In this document: positions 7,959 through 16,046 of the stretch, one piece after another
How positions within the stretch are numbered: the first letter of the stretch is position 1
How the letters are laid out: every line of letters starts with the position of its first letter
Source of the DNA: CAMDPA01 sp965223035
Lineage (GTDB): Bacteria > Pseudomonadota > Alphaproteobacteria > Rhizobiales > Hyphomicrobiaceae
DNA: 64,000 bases
Assembly (NCBI GenBank): GCA_965223035.1
Contig: OZ244980.1
Location: 2,790,001-2,854,000 of the forward strand
Direction of reading: 5' to 3'
Program-made: the position numbers and the translations under genes
The notes under the pieces: model-generated
What the model saw: only the letters and a program-made list of their open reading frames with translations
Told to the model about the DNA's origin: nothing
Database searches by the model: none

Positions 7959-9056
7959 TCATGCGGTCAACGCGTCGATAAGTCGAGCCATGTCTTTGGG
8001 GGGTGGCGACGTGAACACCTGGCGGCGCCCGCTGATCGGGTGCTCGAAACCGAGCTTGGCGCCATGCAGCGCCTGCCGGCCTAGACGCTGCAACGCGATG
8101 GCGGCCGAAGGTGGCAGCGCCCGGCTGCGGCTGGCAAAGTGGGCGCCGTAGGTTTGGTCGCCGAGCAACGGATGGCCGATATGCGCAAGGTGTACCCTGA
8201 TTTGATGGGTTCGGCCGGTCTCCAAGCGACACGCCATCAGGCTTGCGATCACCTTGCCCTCAGCATCCGTGAACGGCTGAAGAACTTGGAAGTGGGTGAC
8301 GGCGTGCCGCCCACCGGCCCCTGGTTGGCTGGTGGCAATCTTGGTGCGGTTGGACCGGCTTCGTGTGAGGGCCACGTCGATCGGGCTGTCAAGAGCGGAC
8401 GGTGCGCCCCAGACCAGCGCCAGATACTCCCTCAACAGCCGGCCATCTGCGCCATGGCTGGCGAATTGTTGCGCCAGCCCCTGGTGTGCTGCATCGGTTT
8501 TGGCCGCCACCAACAGACCCGACGTGTCCTTATCCAGGCGATGAACGATACCCGGACGGCGCTGGCCGCCAACGCCGGACAGGCTGTCACCGCAGTGTGC
8601 AATCAGCGCGTTGACCAAGGTCCCGTCCGCATGGCCAGCCGACGGATGGACCACCAGCCCGGCCGGCTTGTCGACCACGATAAGATGGGGATCTTCAAAC
8701 ACCACCGCCAGCGCGATCCGCTGCGGCGCGGGCCGCGCCGGCTCCGGTGGCGGGATGTCGATCATGAATTGGTCGCCCGGTTTGACCCTAGTTCCGGGGT
8801 TCAGTATCGTGCCATCCGGTCCGACCACCCGACCCGTTCGGATCAGCGCTTGAACCCGCGACCGGCTCAAGCCCGCCAGCTGCTCGACCAGGAACCGATC
8901 GAGCCGCATCTCGGCGGCATCCTCGGAGCATCGCAAGGCGCGCTGACCGGTTGGGGTGGCTGATTGGTCGTCCTCGACCTGGGTTGTGGGCTGGCCCGCT
9001 ACGGCAGAACGGCTGGCAGGCAAGATGTTTCGTCGTGCACAGATTGGCATGGTCAT
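7959..9056 (-). CDS. rluD: RluD-type 23S rRNA pseudouridine synthase
   Basis: The protein has an N-terminal S4 RNA-binding domain (MRLDRFLVEQLAGLSRSRVQ, about residues 50-69) and an RluA-type catalytic domain with the signature HRLDKDTSGLLVAAK, which holds the catalytic Asp. It also has the C-terminal conserved GRTHQIRVHLAHIGHPLLGD. RluD makes the pseudouridines of helix 69 in 23S rRNA. The first 49 residues have no counterpart in the family, so the true start may be inside 8909-9056. With ATG 9056 it overlaps the divergent membrane-protein start by two bases. Confidence 0.92.
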   Translation of the reverse strand: MTMPICARRNILPASRSAVAGQPTTQVEDDQSATPTGQRALRCSEDAAEMRLDRFLVEQLAGLSRSRVQALIRTGRVVGPDGTILNPGTRVKPGDQFMIDIPPPEPARPAPQRIALAVVFEDPHLIVVDKPAGLVVHPSAGHADGTLVNALIAHCGDSLSGVGGQRRPGIVHRLDKDTSGLLVAAKTDAAHQGLAQQFASHGADGRLLREYLALVWGAPSALDSPIDVALTRSRSNRTKIATSQPGAGGRHAVTHFQVLQPFTDAEGKVIASLMACRLETGRTHQIRVHLAHIGHPLLGDQTYGAHFASRSRALPPSAAIALQRLGRQALHGAKLGFEHPISGRRQVFTSPPPKDMARLIDALTA

Positions 9057-9435
9057 GACTCATGAGGCTCAGCCCAAGTCGCAGGTTTGGGAACCGATGG
9101 AGGCCGGTCCATCCCGCACACCTTTTGGCCGCGCGCTGACATTTGCCGTCGTCGCGATGGGCCTGCTGATCGTCGTTGGCCTGGCCGTGGTCATCGGTCG
9201 TATCACCTATCTCGCCTCCAAGGCCGGGACGCAAGCGTCCAGCGATGGCTCGACCGCCGCTGCGGCAGCGGTGCTGGCCGTTCCGCCTGGCGCGACAATT
9301 GAACACCTGACGCTTTCCGGCAACCGGTTAGCGGTTCACTACAGATCGGCCAAAGAAGCCGGATTGGCGATCGTTGATGCACGGTCCGGCAAAACCGTCA
9401 CGCGTGTTAAAATAGTAGCACAATCTCAGCGCTAA
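9055..9435 (+). CDS. Small single-pass membrane protein, possibly DUF6476
   Basis: The 126 residues hold one transmembrane helix (about residues 27-48, ALTFAVVAMGLLIVVGLAVV) and a C-terminal domain of PPGATIEHLTLSGNRLAVHY type followed by GLAIVDARSGKTV. The latter resembles the small alphaproteobacterial membrane proteins often encoded divergently from rluD (DUF6476). The function is unknown. I chose ATG 9055, with 9049 possible. The frame is open back to 8956, but that part is antisense to rluD. Confidence 0.7.
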   Translation: MTHEAQPKSQVWEPMEAGPSRTPFGRALTFAVVAMGLLIVVGLAVVIGRITYLASKAGTQASSDGSTAAAAAVLAVPPGATIEHLTLSGNRLAVHYRSAKEAGLAIVDARSGKTVTRVKIVAQSQR

Positions 9436-9637
9436 GTGCCCGTGGGGCCAACCGCGGTCACACCCTCGGAGACAGCGTCGGGCCCTGCGTTTTTAGGGCA
9501 CCCAGCCCGAATCGGATCGTCCCTTGCGTGACGCTAATGTGCTATCACGCCGGCTCGACCCACATCTATGAACCATGTAAATGAATGATGCTGAGCGCCC
9601 GCTTGGGGCTGCCAGGATGAGGAAGGGGCACACCGGC

Positions 9638-10699
9638 ATGGAGCACCCGGGTTTCATTAAGCGCGAAGGTCCGTTCACACTCGCCGAGGTTGCCGACGCC
9701 GTCGGGGCAGAGATCGAGGCCGGGTACGACACGGCGAAAACTGTAAACGACGTTCGCGCTTTGGATGAGGCCGGCCCGGAGCACCTGACATTCATCGATA
9801 ATCGCAAGTATCTGCCGCTGCTTGCCGACTGCAAGGCGGGCGGTTGTCTGATCGCGCCGGCGTTCCGGGACCGTCTCCCGGCAGCGGTCACGCCGTTGGC
9901 GTTGGCTTCGGTCTACCGCGGCTTCGGCCTGGCCATGCAGCTATTTTATGCCGACGCGATGCGGCCCAAGGCGGCTGCAGCGGGGGCTGACAAGCTGATC
10001 GACCCGTCCGCGGTGCTGGAGCCGGGCGCCGAGGTGGAGCCGGGTGCCGTGGTGGGCCCGGAGGCCGAGATCGGTCGTGGTACGCGGGTGGCGGCGGGGG
10101 CTGTTATCGGCTACCGCTGTCGGGTCGGTCGTGATTGCTATGTCGGCCCGTGCGCGGCGCTGACCCACGCCCTGATCGGCAATCGGGTCATCATCCATGC
10201 CGGTGTACGGATTGGTCAAGATGGTTTCGGTTTTGCCATGGGCGCAGGTGGGCACCTAAAGGTGCCGCAGATCGGGCGGGTCATCGTGCAAGACGACGTT
10301 GAGATCGGCGCCAACTCCTGCGTCGACCGCGGCGCACTTAAGGACACCGTGATTGGCGAAGGTACCAAAATTGATAATCTTGTGCAGATAGGGCACAACG
10401 CCGTTGTCGGCCGCCACTGCATCATCGTCGGACAGGTTGGGATAGCCGGTTCTGCTCAGCTCGGCGATTTCGTTGTCGTCGGCGGGCAAGGCGGTGTGGC
10501 CGGGCACGTCAAGGTCGGTCAAGGTGCGCAAATTGCGGGCGCTTCGCATGTCAAGGACGATGTTGCTGCTGGCGAGCGTTTGATTGGAACGCCTGCAGTA
10601 CCGATCCGCGATTGGATGCGCGGGCAGCTGGCGTTGCAGAGATTGGCGGCAGGCGGCGCAGGTCGGGGCTCATCGAATGATGCGGAGCCGAAGGGATGA
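9638..10699 (+). CDS. lpxD: UDP-3-O-(3-hydroxyacyl)glucosamine N-acyltransferase LpxD
   Basis: LpxD adds the second 3-hydroxyacyl chain in lipid A synthesis, using acyl-ACP. The N-terminal uridine-binding domain (FTLAEVADAVGAE, LTFIDNRKYLP) is followed by a left-handed beta helix of hexapeptide repeats (PGAEVEPGAVVGPEAEIG onward). The catalytic His lies in QIGHNAVVG, and a C-terminal helix follows. The 353-residue length is normal. I start at ATG 9638 because GGAAGGGG lies about 9 bp upstream. In-frame starts at 9581 and 9617 have poorer sites. It is the first gene of the lipid A cluster. Confidence 0.95.
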   Translation: MEHPGFIKREGPFTLAEVADAVGAEIEAGYDTAKTVNDVRALDEAGPEHLTFIDNRKYLPLLADCKAGGCLIAPAFRDRLPAAVTPLALASVYRGFGLAMQLFYADAMRPKAAAAGADKLIDPSAVLEPGAEVEPGAVVGPEAEIGRGTRVAAGAVIGYRCRVGRDCYVGPCAALTHALIGNRVIIHAGVRIGQDGFGFAMGAGGHLKVPQIGRVIVQDDVEIGANSCVDRGALKDTVIGEGTKIDNLVQIGHNAVVGRHCIIVGQVGIAGSAQLGDFVVVGGQGGVAGHVKVGQGAQIAGASHVKDDVAAGERLIGTPAVPIRDWMRGQLALQRLAAGGAGRGSSNDAEPKG

Positions 10700-10772
10700 G
10701 GTGAGCCGAATGCCGCACGCCTTCGTGCAGGTTTGGCTCGGCGATGAGTGAAGTGCTTTGGAGCCTGAAACG

Positions 10773-11273
10773 ATGAACGACGCTGCCCCCGCTCAGGAGC
10801 TGCCCAGTGCGGATATCACCCGGCTCATGAAATTGCTGCCACATCGATATCCGTTCTTAATGATTGACAAGATCGTCGACATGAACGGCGATGAAACCGC
10901 CGTTGGTATCAAGAACGTGACGATCAATGAGCCGTTCTTCGCCGGTCACTTTCCGGAGTTTCCAGTGATGCCCGGCGTCTTGATCATCGAGGGCCTGGCC
11001 CAGACGGCGGGCGCGCTTTGCGTGTTTAGCCTCGGCGAGAGCTACAAGCCGCAGGTGGTCTATTTTATGGGGATTGATCGCGCAAAATTCCGGCGACCGG
11101 TTGTGCCGGGTGACACGTTACACTACCACGTGCGCAAGATTCGAAGCCGCGGTCGCGTTTGGCGGTTTTTTGGTGAGGCCAAAGTCGATGGGCAAGTGGT
11201 TGCCGAGGCCGAGGTGAGTGCGATGATAGCCGATACACCGGAAACCCAGGCGATTGCCAAGCAGAATGTCTGA
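10773..11273 (+). CDS. fabZ: 3-hydroxyacyl-ACP dehydratase FabZ
   Basis: FabZ dehydrates 3-hydroxyacyl-ACP in fatty acid elongation and so competes with lipid A synthesis for the same substrate. The hot-dog fold signature is clear: LLPHRYPFLMIDKI (about residues 19-32) and AGHFPEFPVMPGVLIIEGLAQ with the catalytic His and Glu. The 166-residue length is slightly long for the family. ATG 10773 has GGAG 9 bp upstream. Its last 8 bp overlap the start of lpxA, implying translational coupling. Confidence 0.95.
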   Translation: MNDAAPAQELPSADITRLMKLLPHRYPFLMIDKIVDMNGDETAVGIKNVTINEPFFAGHFPEFPVMPGVLIIEGLAQTAGALCVFSLGESYKPQVVYFMGIDRAKFRRPVVPGDTLHYHVRKIRSRGRVWRFFGEAKVDGQVVAEAEVSAMIADTPETQAIAKQNV

Positions 11274-12069
11274 AGCCCAAATCCACGCGACTGCCGTTGT
11301 CGAGGCGGGCGCGACGCTTGGCCACGGCGTGCGGATCGGACCTTATTGCGTGGTGGGTCCGCAAGTCGAATTGGGCGACAACTGCGAGCTGATCAGCCAT
11401 GCGGTGGTGGCGGGCCGCACCACGATTGGTGCGGGTACCCGCATCTTCCCGTTCGCCTCGATCGGCCATCAGCCGCAGGATTTAAAGTATGAGGGCGAAC
11501 CCTCCACGTTGAGCCTGGGCGCAAACTGCATCGTGCGCGAGGGCGTGACCATCAACCCGGGGACGCGGGGCGGCGGCATGGTAACCCGGGTGGGAGACCG
11601 CTGCGCGTTTCTCGCCAACAGCCATGTCGGCCATGATTGCATGGTGGGCGACAACGTCATTTTCTCCAATAACGTCATGCTCGCGGGCCATTGCATCGTC
11701 GGCGACTACGCGATTTTGGGCGGCGGTGCTGCCGTCATCCAATTCGCGCGGATTGGCGCTCACTCGTTTTTGGGTGGCATGTCGGGGCTCGAGAACGATT
11801 TGATCCCCTACGGGATGGCGCTGGGCAATCGCGCCCATCTGTCAGGCCTGAACATCATTGGCCTACAGCGCCGCGGCTTCTCGCGCGAAGACGTGCACAA
11901 CCTGCGGCGCGCTTATCGCCTGCTGTTTGCCGACGAGGGCACCCTCAAGGAACGATTGGACGACGTGGCCGAGGAATTTGACAACCATCCCATTGTCCAA
12001 GAGATCATTGCGTTCATCCGCGAGGGCGGCAAGCGATCGGTTTGTACGCCCCGCGATTCCGAGGCGTGA
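11266..12069 (+). CDS. lpxA: UDP-N-acetylglucosamine acyltransferase LpxA
   Basis: LpxA performs the first step of lipid A synthesis, moving 3-hydroxyacyl from ACP to UDP-GlcNAc. Hexapeptide repeats form the beta helix (IHATAVVEAGATLGHGVRIG onward). The catalytic His is in VGHDCMVGD, and the C-terminal helical domain contains the family motif GLNIIGLQRRGFS. At 267 residues it has normal length. ATG 11266 overlaps the fabZ stop by 8 bp. Confidence 0.96.
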   Translation: MSEAQIHATAVVEAGATLGHGVRIGPYCVVGPQVELGDNCELISHAVVAGRTTIGAGTRIFPFASIGHQPQDLKYEGEPSTLSLGANCIVREGVTINPGTRGGGMVTRVGDRCAFLANSHVGHDCMVGDNVIFSNNVMLAGHCIVGDYAILGGGAAVIQFARIGAHSFLGGMSGLENDLIPYGMALGNRAHLSGLNIIGLQRRGFSREDVHNLRRAYRLLFADEGTLKERLDDVAEEFDNHPIVQEIIAFIREGGKRSVCTPRDSEA

Positions 12070-12070
12070 C

Positions 12071-13375
12071 ATGCGCGCGTCCGCCGATCGGCGTGAGGCC
12101 GCGCCGCTCGGCATTCTAGCGGGCGGCAGCGGCGTGCCCTGTGAGATCGCCGAGGCCGTCACCCAGCGTGGTCGCTCGGTGCACATCGTCGGCCTCGAAG
12201 GTGAGGCGGAAACCGACATCGCCCGTTTCCCGCATACCTGGGTCAACTGGGGCAAGTTCGGCGCCATGGTCCGGGCCTTTCGCAGCAACGGCTGCCGTGA
12301 GATCGTGATCGTCGGCCGCGTGCGGCGCCCAAACCTGATGGGTGTTCGTGCCGATCTCGGGTTTTGGACCAGCTTGCCGCAATTGTTGCCCATCATTCGC
12401 GGCGGTGACGATACCATTCTGCGCCTCGTGATCCGGTTGTTCGAGCGTCACGGCTTGACCGTGGTCGGCGCCCAAGACGCCGCTCCTGAGCTGCTTGCGC
12501 CGGCCGGTCAGCTCGGCGCGGTCGCCGCAGCGCCTGCCGACATGAGCGCCATCTCACTTTGCGCCGCCGCCTTGGCCGCGCTCGGACCGTTCGATGCCGC
12601 ACAGGCAGCGATCGGGCGCTCCGGTCAGCTGATCGCGGTGGAAGCCGCCGATGGCACCGATGCGATGTTGCGCCGCCTGACGACGACGGCCGCGCAGGGC
12701 GCGGTGCTGGTGAAGTTGCCCAAATCCCATCAGGAACGGCGCATCGATTTGCCGGCTATCGGTCCTGAAACGGTGCGGCGTGCCGTCGAGGTGGGGCTGT
12801 CGGGGATCGCTGTGTTGAGAGACGGGACCTTGATTGCGGAGCGACAGACCGCCATCCGCGAGGCGGACGCCGCCGGATTATTCATCGTAGGGGTGGAAGG
12901 TACGGCTGACCCCGTCACGCAACGCCCGGCCGAGGCTGTTAGCCACGCGATAGCAGCGCTCAAGCCATGCGCACGCACCAAGCCGGGGCCGTCCTCGCAT
13001 CGGGATGTCGGGCTCGGTGCGCGGGTCATTTCAGCGCTTGATCCGTTTTGGCAGCGCGCCAGTGTTGTCGTCTCACGCGGTTATGTGTTGGCGACCGACG
13101 GTCCGGGCGGGGCGCTGCAGCTTGCTGAGCGCGCGGGGCGCTTGAAGCCCTGGGGTCTGAAACTGTTGCGGCGGCGCGTAGGGGTGTTGGTGATGACGGA
13201 TATCGTTGATGAAGTCGGCCATGATCCGGGCGAGATCATCGAGCGGGCCCGCTCCAGTGGGCTCGCCGGCGTCGCGGTTCTTCGTTCACCGTGCGATCGC
13301 TCAGCGGTCGCCGCACTTTGCGCTAGCGCCGATCGAGCCGGCCTGTTTGTGTTGGCTCCGGGAGATTTGCCGTGA
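12071..13375 (+). CDS. lpxI: UDP-2,3-diacylglucosamine pyrophosphatase LpxI with duplicated C-terminal domain
   Basis: LpxI cleaves UDP-2,3-diacylglucosamine to lipid X and replaces LpxH in alphaproteobacteria. The N-terminal domain (PLGILAGGSGVPCEIAEA; GKFGAMVRAFRSNGCREIVI) and the C-terminal catalytic domain (GAVLVKLPKSHQERRIDLP; AVEVGLSGIAVLRDGTLIAE; DAAGLFIVG) fill about residues 1-280, the usual family length. About 150 extra residues follow and look like a second, degenerate copy of the C-terminal domain (GVLVMTDIVDEVGHDPGEII; SGLAGVAVLRS; DRAGLFVLAP). The gene begins 1 bp after lpxA and overlaps lpxB by 4 bp. Confidence 0.9.
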   Translation: MRASADRREAAPLGILAGGSGVPCEIAEAVTQRGRSVHIVGLEGEAETDIARFPHTWVNWGKFGAMVRAFRSNGCREIVIVGRVRRPNLMGVRADLGFWTSLPQLLPIIRGGDDTILRLVIRLFERHGLTVVGAQDAAPELLAPAGQLGAVAAAPADMSAISLCAAALAALGPFDAAQAAIGRSGQLIAVEAADGTDAMLRRLTTTAAQGAVLVKLPKSHQERRIDLPAIGPETVRRAVEVGLSGIAVLRDGTLIAERQTAIREADAAGLFIVGVEGTADPVTQRPAEAVSHAIAALKPCARTKPGPSSHRDVGLGARVISALDPFWQRASVVVSRGYVLATDGPGGALQLAERAGRLKPWGLKLLRRRVGVLVMTDIVDEVGHDPGEIIERARSSGLAGVAVLRSPCDRSAVAALCASADRAGLFVLAPGDLP

Positions 13376-14604
13376 CCGCCGAGGCCCAGTCCGTGGCCGC
13401 TGCCGCTGCAGCCGCCGAATTGCGCATCTTTTTGGTGGCCGGCGAGCACTCAGGCGATGCGCTTGGCGGCACTTTGATGGCGTCGCTGGCGGCCAAGCAT
13501 GCAGGCGCCATCTCGTTTTCCGGCGTCGGCGGCGAGCTGATGGAAGCGCAAGGACTGCAAAGCCTGTTTCCGATGGCGGAGATCGCGGTGATGGGGCCGC
13601 TTGCTATTCTCAAACGGCTGCCTTGGATCATCCAAAGGGTCTATCAGACCGTCGACGCTGCGATCAAATTCGATCCCGACGTGCTTGTTGTCATAGATTC
13701 ACCGGAGTTCACCCACGCGGTCGCTAAACGCCTGCGTCGGAAGCGTCCTCAGATCCCCATTGTCGACTATGTGAGCCCGACGGTTTGGGCCTGGCGCCCC
13801 GGACGTGCGCGGGCGATGCGTCCTTACGTCGATCATTTATTGGCGCTGCTGCCGTTCGAGCCGGAGACACATGCCCGCCTGGGCGGGCCCACCTGCACAT
13901 ATGTGGGACATCCGTTGACGGAGCGGCTGGGCCACATCCGCGCGCTCGATCCGCAGACTTTATCGACCCGGTTAGGGATCGATCCGAGCCAGCCGATCCT
14001 CGTCGTGCTGCCTGGTAGCCGCCGCTCGGAGGCCGCCAGGCTGATCGATGTGTTCGCTGAAACCGCGAAACAGCTGGTGGATGCCGGCCACATCACGCAT
14101 ATCCTGGTGCCGGTCGCGCCGTCGGTGCGGCCCTTGGTCGAAGACCATGTCAGGAGTTGGCCGGGCCAATCCCATCTGATCGAGCGGGATGATGACAAAT
14201 GGCGCGCATTCAAGCTGGCGCGCGTTGCCCTGGCGGCCTCTGGAACGGTGACGTTGGAGTTGGCGCTGGCCGGCACCCCGATGGTGGTCGGCTACAAGGT
14301 CGAGCCCTTGGTCGCACCGCTGTTGCGGCAGATGATCAAGGCGCCGGCGATTGCCCTGCCCAATCTGGTGCTGGGGGAAACGATCTTTCCTGAGCTCATT
14401 CAGGAAGCGTGTGAGCCAGAACGGCTGGTTCCGCGGCTCATTGAATTGATCGATCAATCGCCTGCACGCCAGCGCCAGCTTAAGGCGCTGGCCAATATTC
14501 CGGGTTATTTCCAGGTGTCCGGCGAGGGGCCACAGAGCAAGGCCGCTGACGTCGTCCTGGCCCACGCCCTGCGACGGGTGCAAGATGGTTCCAGTTCACA
14601 GTGA
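13372..14604 (+). CDS. lpxB: Lipid-A-disaccharide synthase LpxB
   Basis: LpxB condenses lipid X with UDP-2,3-diacylglucosamine to form the disaccharide core of lipid A at the inner membrane. Family motifs include LVAGEHSGDALGG (about residues 22-34), VDYVSPTVWAWRPGR and LPGSRRSEAARL (start of the GT-B C-terminal domain), and the SGTVTLELAL donor-site loop. It starts at GTG 13372 inside the lpxI stop. The last residues (QDGSSSQ) and the stop codon are encoded by a sequence matching the GATGGTTCCAGCTCAC end of the family B repeat, so the C-terminus may have been redrawn by a repeat. Confidence 0.95.
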   Translation: MTAEAQSVAAAAAAAELRIFLVAGEHSGDALGGTLMASLAAKHAGAISFSGVGGELMEAQGLQSLFPMAEIAVMGPLAILKRLPWIIQRVYQTVDAAIKFDPDVLVVIDSPEFTHAVAKRLRRKRPQIPIVDYVSPTVWAWRPGRARAMRPYVDHLLALLPFEPETHARLGGPTCTYVGHPLTERLGHIRALDPQTLSTRLGIDPSQPILVVLPGSRRSEAARLIDVFAETAKQLVDAGHITHILVPVAPSVRPLVEDHVRSWPGQSHLIERDDDKWRAFKLARVALAASGTVTLELALAGTPMVVGYKVEPLVAPLLRQMIKAPAIALPNLVLGETIFPELIQEACEPERLVPRLIELIDQSPARQRQLKALANIPGYFQVSGEGPQSKAADVVLAHALRRVQDGSSSQ

Positions 14605-14666
14605 AACGCGCCTCCAGCTTCAAACGTTGAGCCAAGTCCGGTGGCGGCGCTGGCGCTCGGCACGCG

Positions 14667-15695
14667 TTACGCGTTGAGCTCGGGGATCCGTTGCGCCAAC
14701 AGTTGAGCGAGCGCGTCGAGCGGATTGGTTTGCAGCGGAGAAAGTTCCTGCACCGTCGCTGCCAATCGCTCCGGTGTTTGCGTGTCCAGCGGTAGCGAGG
14801 CCATCCATCGCTGGGCCGCGAGCCAATCACGATAACCGTGCTCGTCGGGTGTCAACGTGAAGTGGGACGGCCGCAGACCGATCACCGGGCGACGCGCCCA
14901 GATCCCTTCTGAAACCATGCTGCTGGAGTCGTCGGTGCACACGATGACGTCGGCCGCCGCTAGGAGTTCGCTGAGCGTACCGCTCGCTTCGGCGCGGACG
15001 TCGATGAAGCGCTCGATGCCGAACCGCTGGTCGGCGGCGAGAGCCGCTATCCGGTCACTGAGCGCCGTTGGCGTCCGTCTGGAATTGGAGATCAACCAGC
15101 GGACCCCGCGCGTCGCATAGGCGGATTTGATCAGCTGGATCAGGTGATCCCAATCCGCTGGCTGGTAGCTGATGCCGCCCGCGTCTCCACCGATCAGCAG
15201 CACGTAGGTGGGCCGGCTGTGGTGAGCGGTGCGCTCTGCGTCGACCATCGCTGCCTTCGGGCGCGCGTCGAGCCGCGATGGCTTGAGCGTAAGGGCATGG
15301 TTCGCCCGCCCGGCATTGTGCTCATAGGATGTCAAGACCAAGCGAAAGTCGTGTGGCGAGAACCAGCGCAGCGATCCGTAAAACACGTTTGGAGCGTTGC
15401 GGAGCCGGGCCAGCCAAATGTTGGCGGCCAGCGTTTCTGCACCGGCCGAGACAATCAGATCGGCACCCGGCAGGGCAGACCGCGGCACACCGTAGATGGC
15501 CTTGATGAGCATGCCTGCCGGTAGCTGCGCGCGGGTGAGAGCGGCCAGCACGGCGCCGGGCCAGCGCCCGCGGCGAACTTCGAGCCGTTCAATTGTCGTC
15601 GGCCGCAGACGGGCGATGGCGGCGGCAATCCCCTCCGACAGATTGAAATGTCCCGGGCGCCCATCGGACAGAATGAGGAGACGGTACATGGACAT
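14667..15695 (-). CDS. ELM1/DUF1022-family putative glycosyltransferase-like protein
   Basis: The sequence MYRLLILSDGRPGHFNLSEG at the N-terminus, LIVSAGAETLAANIWLARL in the middle, and VCTDDSSSMVSEGIWARRPV with GLRPSHFTL toward the C-terminus match the ELM1 family. That family has a GT-B-like fold and is often annotated after plant mitochondrial fission protein ELM1. Its bacterial role is unknown. It lies convergent with lpxB, which suggests but does not prove an envelope link. ATG 15695 or 15689 fits best; the frame is open to a TTG at 15716. Confidence 0.82.
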   Translation of the reverse strand: MSMYRLLILSDGRPGHFNLSEGIAAAIARLRPTTIERLEVRRGRWPGAVLAALTRAQLPAGMLIKAIYGVPRSALPGADLIVSAGAETLAANIWLARLRNAPNVFYGSLRWFSPHDFRLVLTSYEHNAGRANHALTLKPSRLDARPKAAMVDAERTAHHSRPTYVLLIGGDAGGISYQPADWDHLIQLIKSAYATRGVRWLISNSRRTPTALSDRIAALAADQRFGIERFIDVRAEASGTLSELLAAADVIVCTDDSSSMVSEGIWARRPVIGLRPSHFTLTPDEHGYRDWLAAQRWMASLPLDTQTPERLAATVQELSPLQTNPLDALAQLLAQRIPELNA

Positions 15696-16046
15696 ACCCA
15701 GCACAATCAGCGTCAACTTAGGTTCAACACGAGTTCGATTTAACGCGCAAGCGGGCGCAGATGTTAAGTGGCGATCATCGCGCCTTGGGGTGGGATGGCG
15801 ATCGCGGCCCCGGTCTGTTCCAGGTCAAGAGCGGGTGTTCCAGCGGCCGGTCAGCTTGACCGTACCCGGGCTCGCCAAGCTCAGGTGCGTGAGCGCGGTG
15901 CCGGATCGAACCGGTGACGTGCTGGCTCAAGCGGCATTCGGTCTGGCGTTCTGCCTCTGGAGCAAGCGGCGGGCGCGTGCTAAGCGCGGGGGATGCCGTC
16001 CCTCGCAGGTGCCGAGTGAAACCTCGGCGCGCACGACACGAGACTA
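15696..16046. other. Divergent promoter region of the ELM1-type gene and fumC
   Basis: This 351-bp gap separates two divergent genes and should hold both promoters. I see no convincing coding frame, repeat copy or clear promoter boxes in it. Confidence 0.4.
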
